Below are positions 32,955-40,698 of a stretch of DNA of 45,069 nt, in pieces. Source of the stretch: MGBC131033 sp910585655. GTDB taxonomy: Bacteria; Bacillota; Clostridia; Lachnospirales; Lachnospiraceae. Made by a program: the position numbers and the translations under genes. The stretch spans positions 1 to 45,069 of the forward strand of contig CATBCG010000052.1 in assembly GCA_949502025.1 (NCBI GenBank). The letters run 5' to 3'. The notes beneath the pieces were generated by a model, which saw only the letters and a program-made list of their open reading frames with translations, searched no databases and was not told the DNA's origin. Position 1 is the first letter of the stretch, and each line of letters starts with the position of its first letter.

Positions 32955-33821
32955 ATGTTAGCGATTTATAAAAAAGAATTAAAATATTATTTTACCTCCA
33001 TGATGGGCTATGTCTTTATTGCACTGTTTTTACTGGCTGCCGGCTATGTTTCATCACGGATGAATTTATATGTAGGCTATGCCAATTTTGAATATGTATT
33101 AAGCTCGTATATGACGCTGTTGTTTATTGTTTTAGCGCCGATTTTAACGATGCGGATTATGGCGGAAGAGCGTCGGAGCAAAACCGACCAGCTTTTGCTG
33201 ACCTCTCCGTTAAGTGTCGAAAAGATTATTTTCGGTAAATATTTTGCAGTAGCGACTGTCTTTTTGGTGGTCGTAGCAGTGCTGATGATCTATCCGCTGA
33301 TCCTTTCAAGCTATGGGGAGGTTTCCTTCCGTACGGCTTATGTGGGTATTCTGGGCTTTGCTCTTCTGGGTCTGACGCTGCTGGCATTGGGAACTTTTAT
33401 TTCTACGTGCCTGGAAAATCAGGTAATTGCAGCGGTAGTTTCCTTTTTCTCAGTTTTGCTGTTGTATTTTATATCGGATATTGCCAGTATGTTTCCGTCA
33501 AGCAACCGCAGCGCGATTTTAATTTTAAGCGTATTGCTGCTTCTGGTGTGTCTGCTGGTGTATTGGATGTTACGGAATATTATAGTAGCGTCGGCAATTT
33601 TTGTAATAGGGGAAGCCGCCCTGATATTGGTATACAAGCTCCATCAGAGCTTTTTTGACGGGATTGTGGTAAAGATATTTTCCTGGCTTTCGGTGATGGA
33701 TCGTTATCAGACGTTTATGAATAATTCTCTGGATTTATCTTCCGTTATCTATTTGTTAAGCTTTACCTATTTGTTCCTGTTTTTGAGTATACAATCAATT
33801 AAAAAGAGAAGATGGAGGTAA
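32955..33821 (+). CDS. ABC-2 permease (GldF-like)
   Basis: 288 aa with about six to seven membrane segments. It opens LAIYKKELKYYFTSMMGYVF and contains RIMAEERRSKTDQLLLTSPL near residue 73, a signature of the GldF/NosY-type permeases. AGGAGG precedes the ATG. It lies 3 bp behind the ATPase gene and 3 bp before the GldG-like gene, so it is tightly coupled to both. Confidence 0.92.
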   Translation: MLAIYKKELKYYFTSMMGYVFIALFLLAAGYVSSRMNLYVGYANFEYVLSSYMTLLFIVLAPILTMRIMAEERRSKTDQLLLTSPLSVEKIIFGKYFAVATVFLVVVAVLMIYPLILSSYGEVSFRTAYVGILGFALLGLTLLALGTFISTCLENQVIAAVVSFFSVLLLYFISDIASMFPSSNRSAILILSVLLLLVCLLVYWMLRNIIVASAIFVIGEAALILVYKLHQSFFDGIVVKIFSWLSVMDRYQTFMNNSLDLSSVIYLLSFTYLFLFLSIQSIKKRRWR

Positions 33822-33824
33822 GTC

Positions 33825-35261
33825 ATGAAACAGAATTTGAATTCTTCTTTTTCCAGCCGGCATTTCCGTAACGGTGCCTACAGCTCTGCCGTAACCGTGA
33901 TTGTCCTGGTGGTGCTTCTGGTTGTCAATATGCTGATTAGTAAGCTGGATTTAAAAATTGATATCTCGGATGCGGGATATTTTACGATGAGTGATACGAC
34001 AAAGGACTTTTTAAAAAATCTGCAGCACGATATCAAGATTTATTATCTGGTATCTGAGGGCAGGGAAGATACAATGATCAAGGATATGGTGGACAAGTAT
34101 GACAGCGCCAGCAGTCATATTTCCGTGGAAATACGGGATTTTGAGTTATATCCGAACTTTGTGTACCAATATGTCGATCAGGATACCGTAGTGTATCATA
34201 ACAGTGTGATTATAGAGGATACCGTCAATGGACGGAGCAAATATGTTCCGTATTCCAAGCTGATTCAGACGACTTATAACCAGCAGACGATGCAGTCTTC
34301 TCTGACCGGCTATGATGTAGAGGGTCAGATTACTTCTGCTATCCAGTATGTTACCTCGGAAAATCTGCCTAAGGTATATATGACGGAGGGACATGGAGAA
34401 GCAGAACTGAGTAGTTATGCTACAGAATATTTAAACAAACAGAACATTGAAATGGAAAAGCTGGAAACCTTGACGATGGAAGCAGTGCCGGAAGACTGTC
34501 AGGCGTTGATTATCGTAGGCGGAAACAAGGATTTTACGGAGAGCGAGGTAGAAAAAATCCAGGAATATCTGACCGCAGGCGGTAAGGCAGTGTTTTATTT
34601 AGACTATGCGGTGGACGACAGGGCAAATCTGAAAAAGCTGATGGAGCATTACGGGATTACGATTCAGGAAGGAATCGTACTGGAAGGAGATTCCAAGCAT
34701 ATGATGAACGATGCGCCGTTTATGATTGTACCGGATACCCAGGAGCATGAGCTGACAGAGAACTGCCAGAAGGATAAAAAATATGTCGTTAGTTATATGC
34801 CGGTAGGAGTGACGGCAGACAGCGATATCCGAGGCAGCGTAGAGCGGACGCCGCTTTTGATGACCTCAGACAGTTCCTTTTCCAAAATAAATTTAGAGGA
34901 AGGAACGTTTGCCAAAGAGGAAGGCGATCTGGACGGACCGTTCTGTCTGGGTGTGGCTGTAACAGAGGATTATAATGATGTAACGACAAAGCTGGTAGTC
35001 TATAGCAGTTCGGCTCTGTTAAACGATACGTTTATGGGAGTCAGCAGTGTCGGCAACGCGACTCTCTTTATGGATACCTTAAACTGGGTGACAGAGCGTC
35101 AGGATACCGTATTGTCGATTCCATCCAAAGAATTTTCTCAAAAATACCTGACGCTGACTTCCGCAGAGGCAAACCGTCTGACCATCCTCTTGGTAGTGCT
35201 TCTGCCATTGGCGATTGTGATCTGCGGCGGCGTGGTATGGTTTAAGAGGAGGCAGAAATAA
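33825..35261 (+). CDS. GldG-like ABC auxiliary protein
   Basis: 478 aa. An N-terminal membrane helix (about 18-38), a large extracytoplasmic domain of the ABC_transp_aux type (about 40-440; the start LDISDAGYFTMSDTTKDFLK-like segment and VYMTEGHGE near 186 are recognisable), and a C-terminal membrane helix (about 452-472) followed by a basic end. GldG proteins pair with GldF and GldA. GATGGAGGTAAG precedes the ATG. Its stop overlaps the next start by one base. The transported substrate in Bacillota is unknown. Confidence 0.9.
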   Translation: MKQNLNSSFSSRHFRNGAYSSAVTVIVLVVLLVVNMLISKLDLKIDISDAGYFTMSDTTKDFLKNLQHDIKIYYLVSEGREDTMIKDMVDKYDSASSHISVEIRDFELYPNFVYQYVDQDTVVYHNSVIIEDTVNGRSKYVPYSKLIQTTYNQQTMQSSLTGYDVEGQITSAIQYVTSENLPKVYMTEGHGEAELSSYATEYLNKQNIEMEKLETLTMEAVPEDCQALIIVGGNKDFTESEVEKIQEYLTAGGKAVFYLDYAVDDRANLKKLMEHYGITIQEGIVLEGDSKHMMNDAPFMIVPDTQEHELTENCQKDKKYVVSYMPVGVTADSDIRGSVERTPLLMTSDSSFSKINLEEGTFAKEEGDLDGPFCLGVAVTEDYNDVTTKLVVYSSSALLNDTFMGVSSVGNATLFMDTLNWVTERQDTVLSIPSKEFSQKYLTLTSAEANRLTILLVVLLPLAIVICGGVVWFKRRQK

Positions 35262-36754
35262 TGGCAGGTGGCAAAAAGAAAAAGACGAAAAATCTGTTGC
35301 TTTTGGTCGGACTGCTGATTGTGGCTGTAGGAGCCTATGCAGTGATTGCCCTCTGGCCGAAAAAGGAGCCGAAAGAAGTAAACTCTGGTACAAACGAACG
35401 GACAACCTTGGTGGAGCTGGATTCCGAGAAGGTAGTGAAGCTGGAATATCAGGGACAGAACAGCAGTATGACACTGGTAAAGGAGGAAGATACCTGGTAC
35501 CGGGAGGATGACCGGGAGTTTCCGGTCAATCAGGCGTATGCCAATGCGATGGTAAACGTAGCGGCAGGACTTTCTGCCAGCAAGACGATCAACGAGACGC
35601 CGGATTCGCTTGGAGACTATGGACTTGATACTCCGACGGTCTGGGTACGTCTGACGGATTCGGACGGAACGACTGCGGAGGTAAAGGCAGGAATGAAATC
35701 TCCGGCGGGAGACGGTTGCTATGTGGTAGTAGACGACAGTCAAATCGTCTATCTGGCGACTGCTTCTTTGCTGACGCAGTTTCAATATACGGAAAACCAG
35801 ATGATTGCCAAACATTCCACTCCGTCGATTGCACCGGAAAAGATCACAAAGATTTTACTAGAGAAGCCGGAAGGGACGTTGGAGCTGTCTTTAGAGCCAG
35901 GAAACGAGATGGATACGACCGGCTATAATCCATGGCTGGTGAAACAGGGCTTTGCGGAAGTCATGCCAGGCAATTCCGATACCATTCAGGTGTTGGTAGA
36001 TAATTATGCCAGTTTTCCGTTGGGGGATTGCGTGGAGTATAGCTGCAGCAACCCGGAGCAGTACGGCTTAAAAGAGCCTGCGGCATCGTTGAACCTGATT
36101 TATTATGAGGACGAAGAAACCGGGGAGACAGATGAAGAGACCGGGGAGGCGATTACCGAACAAAAGTATTATAACTTTGGTCTTAAAGTCGGCGGGAAGG
36201 ATGAAAGCGGGAACTACTACGTACAGCTAGACGGTACGGAATCTGTTTACCAGATGGCGGCAGAAACCGTAGATGCGATGATTGATCTGAAAGCCTATGA
36301 TTATGTTTCCAGGCTTCCAGGCTTAGTCAATATTTCCCAGGTCGATCGAATTACCATTGAATATGGCAGTACAAAGCATGAAATGAGGCTTGAACGCCAT
36401 ATGGAAACGACTACCGATTCCGAGGGAGAAGAAACCGAAGAGGAAGTGATTCAGTATTTCCTGGAGGAAAAGGAAGTAGAAAAATCCGACTTTTCCGCTT
36501 CGTACCAAAAGATGATCGGAGTGGCAATAGACGGTTTGGTAGACGACGAGATAGTAGCCGAGAATTCGGACGTGCCGGTACTGACGATGACCTTTGACCG
36601 GACGGGCGCCGGGTTAGCGCCGGTGGTTACACAGTTTTATACGTATAACGAAAACTTTAACCGCATCAGCGTAGACGGTATCAGCTTCTTCCGGGTAAAC
36701 ATCCGGGATGTAGAATCCTTGATTGAAATGTTTGAAGAATTGTTTGCCGAATAA
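35261..36754 (+). CDS. DUF4340-domain protein, membrane anchored
   Basis: 497 aa. A basic N-terminus (KKKKTKN), one membrane helix (about 11-30) and an extracytoplasmic region with two DUF4340-type units (strings such as TWYREDDREFPVN and SLGDYGLDTPTVWVRL, about residues 75-135). An acidic TEEDEE-like segment and a mixed C-terminal domain follow. DUF4340 proteins accompany GldA/F/G-like transporters and probably form the outer part of the complex. TAATG links it to the GldG-like gene, and a strong terminator follows its stop, closing the operon. Confidence 0.9.
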   Translation: MAGGKKKKTKNLLLLVGLLIVAVGAYAVIALWPKKEPKEVNSGTNERTTLVELDSEKVVKLEYQGQNSSMTLVKEEDTWYREDDREFPVNQAYANAMVNVAAGLSASKTINETPDSLGDYGLDTPTVWVRLTDSDGTTAEVKAGMKSPAGDGCYVVVDDSQIVYLATASLLTQFQYTENQMIAKHSTPSIAPEKITKILLEKPEGTLELSLEPGNEMDTTGYNPWLVKQGFAEVMPGNSDTIQVLVDNYASFPLGDCVEYSCSNPEQYGLKEPAASLNLIYYEDEETGETDEETGEAITEQKYYNFGLKVGGKDESGNYYVQLDGTESVYQMAAETVDAMIDLKAYDYVSRLPGLVNISQVDRITIEYGSTKHEMRLERHMETTTDSEGEETEEEVIQYFLEEKEVEKSDFSASYQKMIGVAIDGLVDDEIVAENSDVPVLTMTFDRTGAGLAPVVTQFYTYNENFNRISVDGISFFRVNIRDVESLIEMFEELFAE

Positions 36755-36757
36755 CAA

Positions 36758-36800
36758 AATCCAGCCATATTGTGATAAAAAAATATGGCTGGATTCTTCT
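36758..36800 (+). terminator. Terminator of the GldA/F/G-DUF4340 operon
   Basis: AATCCAGCCATATT (36758-36771) pairs perfectly with AATATGGCTGGATT (36782-36795), a 14-bp stem with a 10-nt loop, followed by a pyrimidine-rich tail with interrupted T-runs. Confidence 0.8.
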
Positions 36801-36890
36801 TATCTTATCTTCTTTTTTGGCAGGTTGCTACATAAAATAGGACAGGTAATTTCAAACCAAAGGGACAAAAAAGAAAGGGGAGGGTGCGCT

Positions 36891-38873
36891 TTGAAAACGA
36901 GCCTGAAAAAAAGATGGGCCTTGATCGGAATATGCGTCTTGATTTTACTGGTTTTGTTTGGGCGAGGCGTGATGCGAAAGCTGGGAGAACGGGACGAGGG
37001 GCGTAAAAGCCCGGATAAGATCACTTCTGCCAACGGGTTTCATCAAATCGAGAATCCTGATAAAACAGAAGAGGATAGTTCCGAGGCGATACCGTCCGAA
37101 GGTGTGATCAAAAACGCCTGGATTTGTTCAGCCAGCGGACATGCCATTCGCTTTTTAAGCGCAGAGGGAGAACAGGAACTGCCACTGGAAGCCGCTCTGG
37201 AGGAAGAGCAGAAAGAGGTGGTAGCGGATTTGTATATCCGAAATGAGACGGTTTACCGGATATCCTTAAAGCCGGAGCGGATTAGCGGAAAGGTATTGCT
37301 GCTAGACGAAGAGGCGGGAGTATTGGAGCTAGAAGAGTATGATACGTTAAGCCTGGACGAAGAGGTAGCCGTTTATGATTTGCGGGGAACAGGTGACGGG
37401 GTGACGATAGGGAATCTAAGTCAGATTGTCCTAGGCTATGCTGCTGCCGATTATGTGGTGGCAGACGGGATCGTCTGCGCCGTGCTGGTTTGTCATGAAG
37501 TTATTCCGGAACAAATCCGTGTCCTGATTAAAACCACCGGTTATGAAGAGGTTTACCATGATACGATTGAAATTCAGCTTTTGGGTGCCGGAACGGCGCA
37601 ATACGACTTAGCTTCAGACGGAGTGGACAAGGTGGCAGAAAGCAGCCAAAAGAACCTGAAAAAAGGTACGATATTAAAGTTTCGTCCGGATTGTAAATAT
37701 TTACAGGGCGGACGGTGTGTTCTGACGGCAAAAAAGGGAATCCAGGTAGCGTCGGTAGAACGAGGAAGCACCTCTCGCAATCCGGTTTACTCTGGTCGTC
37801 TGGAAATCTTGCAGACGGACAAGGGGCTGCTTTTGATCAATGAGGTGGATTTGGAGGAGTATGTCAGGGGCGTACTGCCAAGCGAAATGCCGGCTACTTT
37901 TCCGGAAGAGGCTTTGCAGGTACAGGCGGTATGCGCCAGAAGCTACGCCTGCCGCCAGTTGCTAGAAGGCGGCTGCCGCCAATATGGCGCGCATGTGGAT
38001 GACAGTACCTCATACCAGGTCTATCAGAACGCCGAAGGGGATAAGAAAACCGATCAAGCAGTTCAAAACACCGAAGGGCAAATCCTGACATGGGAGGGAG
38101 AAGCGGCTCTGACTGCTTACTTTTCTACTTCATGCGGGATGAGTTCTCCTGCCGACCGGGTTTGGCTGGGAATGGAGGAGGTGCCGTATCTGGTCGGAGC
38201 CTGGCAGGGAGAGGGATGGCCGACCAGCATATGGGGGGAGAAGGAAGAAGCTCCCGAACAATTAGATTTGTCATCGGAGGAGACTTTTCGGGCTTTTTTA
38301 CTGGAGGAAGAGGGAGCTTACGAGACAGAGATAAGCTGGTATCGTTGGAAAACGGATATTTCTGCCGAACATTTGAAACGAAATATCGATAATACGTTGC
38401 TTTCCTGTTACCGGGCATCACCAGGAATGATCCTTACCTGGCAGGACGGAGCATTTACCAGTATCCCGGTTGATACGGTCGGTGTGGTAGAGGAAATCCA
38501 TGTTTTACAGCGGGAAAAGGAGGGGCTGGTGACGGCGTTGGAAATCGTCGGAGATCAAAATCGTATTCAAATATACGGGGAATACAACATCCGCCAGGTG
38601 CTGGCTCCGTGTTACGATACCATTGTACGGAAGGACGGCAGTGAACTTTCCGGGAATACCTTGCTGCCAAGCGCCTATTTGCTGATTGAGGAAGAACGGG
38701 AAGGCGACAGGCTGTCCGGGATTACGATTCGGGGCGGCGGCTACGGGCATGGCGTCGGAATGAGCCAGTATGGGGCAAAGGTGCTGGCAGAAGCAGGGAT
38801 GGAATACCAAAAAATTCTGTCCCATTATTATCCAGGGACAGAATTAGAGTTTTTATATCAGGTGAAAGAATAG
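36891..38873 (+). CDS. SpoIID/LytB-domain protein
   Basis: 660 aa from a TTG start at 36891, supported by GAAAGGGGAGGG just upstream; the frame is open further 5' but runs through the preceding terminator. An N-terminal membrane anchor (about 8-27) and an extracellular region of about 290 residues lead to the SpoIID domain: DLEEYVRGVLPSEMP, QAVCARSYACRQL, YFSTSCGMSS and finally GGGYGHGVGMSQYGAK with HYYPGTELE at the C-terminus. SpoIID is a peptidoglycan lytic transglycosylase needed for engulfment. This copy is longer and stands outside a spore operon, so a general wall role is also possible. The terminator of the convergent gene lies in its last 22 codons. Confidence 0.9.
   Translation: MKTSLKKRWALIGICVLILLVLFGRGVMRKLGERDEGRKSPDKITSANGFHQIENPDKTEEDSSEAIPSEGVIKNAWICSASGHAIRFLSAEGEQELPLEAALEEEQKEVVADLYIRNETVYRISLKPERISGKVLLLDEEAGVLELEEYDTLSLDEEVAVYDLRGTGDGVTIGNLSQIVLGYAAADYVVADGIVCAVLVCHEVIPEQIRVLIKTTGYEEVYHDTIEIQLLGAGTAQYDLASDGVDKVAESSQKNLKKGTILKFRPDCKYLQGGRCVLTAKKGIQVASVERGSTSRNPVYSGRLEILQTDKGLLLINEVDLEEYVRGVLPSEMPATFPEEALQVQAVCARSYACRQLLEGGCRQYGAHVDDSTSYQVYQNAEGDKKTDQAVQNTEGQILTWEGEAALTAYFSTSCGMSSPADRVWLGMEEVPYLVGAWQGEGWPTSIWGEKEEAPEQLDLSSEETFRAFLLEEEGAYETEISWYRWKTDISAEHLKRNIDNTLLSCYRASPGMILTWQDGAFTSIPVDTVGVVEEIHVLQREKEGLVTALEIVGDQNRIQIYGEYNIRQVLAPCYDTIVRKDGSELSGNTLLPSAYLLIEEEREGDRLSGITIRGGGYGHGVGMSQYGAKVLAEAGMEYQKILSHYYPGTELEFLYQVKE
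38809..38850 (-). terminator. Intrinsic terminator for yihY-like gene, inside the spoIID-like coding sequence
   Basis: A perfect 11-bp stem AATTCTGTCCC/GGGACAGAATT (38813-38823 and 38835-38845) with an 11-nt loop. On the minus strand it is followed by T6 (38814-38809), a classic terminator about 35-40 nt behind the stop at 38882. On the plus strand the tail is AGAGTTTTT, so it may act both ways. Confidence 0.75.
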
Positions 38874-38881
38874 CTTTGTCT

Positions 38882-39730
38882 TTAGCGCTTTCTCTGCTGG
38901 AGCAGACCAGGGAAAAGCTGCTGGGCAAGCGTGTTGATTTCCGCTCCAATAAAAAGAATATACATGCAGAAATAAAGCCAAAGCATTAAAAGAACAATGG
39001 CAGTCAGACTTCCGTACATATAGGAAAAATTAGAAAGATGTTCAATGTAAAAAGAATAAGCAAAGGAAAACAGCATCCAGCCGCAAGCCGTAACAATAGC
39101 GCCCGGAAGTTCCGCTAAGGCTCTCGTTTTTCGGTTTGGAATCAGGCTGTAAAGCGCCCAGAAAAAGAGAATCAGCAAAACTAAGGTAAAGACGGTACGT
39201 CCGTTGATCACCATAAAAATATAGCGCATCATATCCGGAAAATGCCCGATACACCACGCATAGATGGTATTGCCAAAAACCAGAAGCCCCAAGGTTAAAA
39301 TCAAAATAATCGCAAAGATCAGCGTATAAAAAGTCGCCATGATCCGAAGCTTTAAATAGTGCCTTGTCTCATGAATATGATAGACCGAATTGAGACCACG
39401 GATAATTGCCAGTACGCCGCGGGAAGCCGACCAGAGCGCCGTGAGCGCCGTAATGGAAAGAACCGTTCCGCTGGAATTCTGGTACAATTCGGTAATAATA
39501 TTTTGAATCAGTTGGCTGATGACATCCGGAAAGGCAGGTTCAATAAAGCCTCTGAGATCCGCCTCTGTAAAAGGAAGAAAGCGGATTAAGGCTAACAGGA
39601 ACATGATAAACGGAAAAAAGGAAATCAAAATAAAGAGGGCAGACTGCCCGGAATAAGCAGGGACATCATCTTCCCCGATTTTGCGACTGAACTGGTTGAA
39701 CTGTCGGATAAAAGATAGTACTTTACTCAT
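38882..39730 (-). CDS. YihY/BrkB-family inner membrane protein
   Basis: 282 aa with six membrane segments and the family hallmarks: SGQSALFILISFFPFIMFLL (about 29-48), an SRGVLAIIRGLNSVY segment near 106-120, PGAIVTACGWMLFS (about 212) and the C-terminal WLYFCMYILFIGAEIN. Function is unresolved for the family; it is not an RNase despite old names. AGGAGGG precedes the ATG on the minus strand. It is convergent with the SpoIID-like gene (8 bp apart) and divergent from groES. Confidence 0.93.
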   Translation of the reverse strand: MSKVLSFIRQFNQFSRKIGEDDVPAYSGQSALFILISFFPFIMFLLALIRFLPFTEADLRGFIEPAFPDVISQLIQNIITELYQNSSGTVLSITALTALWSASRGVLAIIRGLNSVYHIHETRHYLKLRIMATFYTLIFAIILILTLGLLVFGNTIYAWCIGHFPDMMRYIFMVINGRTVFTLVLLILFFWALYSLIPNRKTRALAELPGAIVTACGWMLFSFAYSFYIEHLSNFSYMYGSLTAIVLLMLWLYFCMYILFIGAEINTLAQQLFPGLLQQRKR

Positions 39731-40027
39731 GATAGCTGCCCTCCTGGTTCCTTTTTATGATATGACATAGATCCGATATCACAATATACGCGGCAGGAAG
39801 GAAGTCCTATACCCATGCACGCCTTGTCCATATAAATAGTTTCCTAAACCATGTTGGAATATGTCTAGTGTAACACAATCAAATGGAAAATACAAAGCCT
39901 TTTGATCTTAGATAGGAAAAGATCGCTATAAAAATTAAAAAATCGAGAAAAAAAGAGTATAAGGAAGAAATAATGAGATAAAATTAGAATAGAATAAAAA
40001 ATAAAGGAAAAACGAAACCAGGATAAG

Positions 40028-40056
40028 TTGCATATTGATGGGGAATCCGTTAATAT
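40028..40056 (+). promoter_or_regulatory. groESL promoter
   Basis: TTGCAT (40028-40033), a 17-nt spacer and TAATAT (40051-40056). The CIRCE operator starts 12 bp downstream, over the transcription start, as in other HrcA-controlled promoters. Confidence 0.7.
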
Positions 40057-40067
40057 AGAACCATGCG

Positions 40068-40094
40068 TTAGCACTCGATATGAATGAGTGCTAA
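40068..40094 (+). promoter_or_regulatory. CIRCE operator (HrcA binding site)
   Basis: TTAGCACTC (40068-40076), nine bases, and GAGTGCTAA (40086-40094): a perfect CIRCE inverted repeat. It places groES-groEL under HrcA repression; hrcA itself is not in the window. Confidence 0.97.
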
Positions 40095-40136
40095 CAGAAA
40101 TCAAACAAGAGCGAGAATGGTAAGGAGGAATTATTT

Positions 40137-40424
40137 ATGAAGCTAGTACCGTTAGGAGACAGAGTGGTATTACAGCAGATTGCAGCAGAAGAAACAACCA
40201 AATCCGGAATCGTGCTTCCAGGACAGGCGCAGGAAAAGCCACAGCAGGCAGAAGTAGTTGCAGTAGGTCCAGGCGGCGTAATCGACGGAAAAGAAATAAC
40301 CATGCAGGTGAAAGTCGGCGATAAGGTAATTTACTCCAAATATTCCGGAACCGACGTAAAACTGGAGAAGGAAGAGTACATTATTGTAAAACAGAGTGAT
40401 ATTTTAGCCGTTGTAGAAGAGTAA
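40137..40424 (+). CDS. groES: Co-chaperonin GroES
   Basis: 95 aa, normal length. LVPLGDRVVLQ at the N-terminus and the mobile-loop region TKSGIVLPGQAQEKPQ (about 21-36) are typical; the end DILAVVEE is complete. It caps the GroEL ring during protein folding. AAGGAGGAA lies upstream of the ATG. The distance to groEL (274 bp) is far larger than the usual few tens of bases because of a tandem repeat. Confidence 0.98.
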   Translation: MKLVPLGDRVVLQQIAAEETTKSGIVLPGQAQEKPQQAEVVAVGPGGVIDGKEITMQVKVGDKVIYSKYSGTDVKLEKEEYIIVKQSDILAVVEE

Positions 40425-40427
40425 AAA

Positions 40428-40680
40428 CGGAACTCAAAAACAGCCTTGGAACGAAGGCGCCCCTGGGAGGAATTTACGACACGCTGCTTTGCGGCGGAAA
40501 TTCTCTTCCCTTAAAGGGGGGGGGTGAAGCCGAGCTATGCTCGACTCGAAGAGGAAAGGCGGAACTCATAAAAACAGCCTTGGAACGAAGGCGCCCCTGG
40601 GAGGAATTTACGACGCGCTGCTTTGCGGCGGAAATTCTCTCCCTTTTAAAGGGGTGCCGAAGAGGAAAGGCGGAACTCAT
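40428..40680 (+). repeat. Tandem repeat of about 130 bp between groES and groEL
   Basis: Copy 1 runs about 40428-40559, copy 2 about 40560-40670, and the first ten bases of a third (CGGAACTCAT) follow at 40671-40680. A core of about 70 bp (from AAAAACAGCCTTGG to GGAAATTCTCT; 40436-40506 and 40570-40640) differs by one base between copies. The distal parts differ: copy 1 has a G9 run and an extra segment with GAGCTATGCTC; copy 2 has the palindrome CCCTTTTAAAGGGG. It looks like a duplicated intergenic (REP/MITE-like) element within the operon. Confidence 0.85.
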
Positions 40681-40698
40681 AATAGGAGGAATTTAGTT

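Larger units (their letters stand above)
39731..40136. other. Intergenic region between yihY-like and groES genes
   Basis: 406 bp without a credible gene. At the left is a possible minus-strand promoter for the YihY gene (TTGTGA at 39784-39779, 16-nt spacer, TATCAT at 39762-39757). From about 39890 to 40020 the plus strand is an A/G-rich tract that could act as an UP element. The right end holds the groES promoter and CIRCE. Confidence 0.6.

Noticed and set aside
36723..36890. 5' extension of the spoIID-like gene
   Set aside because: It would begin inside the DUF4340 gene and cross its terminator; the TTG at 36891 has a strong ribosome binding site.
39865..40104. Minus-strand frame of 79 codons between yihY-like and groES
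   Set aside because: It runs over the groES promoter and CIRCE, and its Phe/Leu/Ser-rich text is just the reverse of an A-rich tract.
40537..40698. In-frame ATG 54 codons ahead of groEL
   Set aside because: These codons are made of the tandem repeat, GroEL homology starts at 40699, and the AGGAGG at 40685-40690 serves the later ATG.
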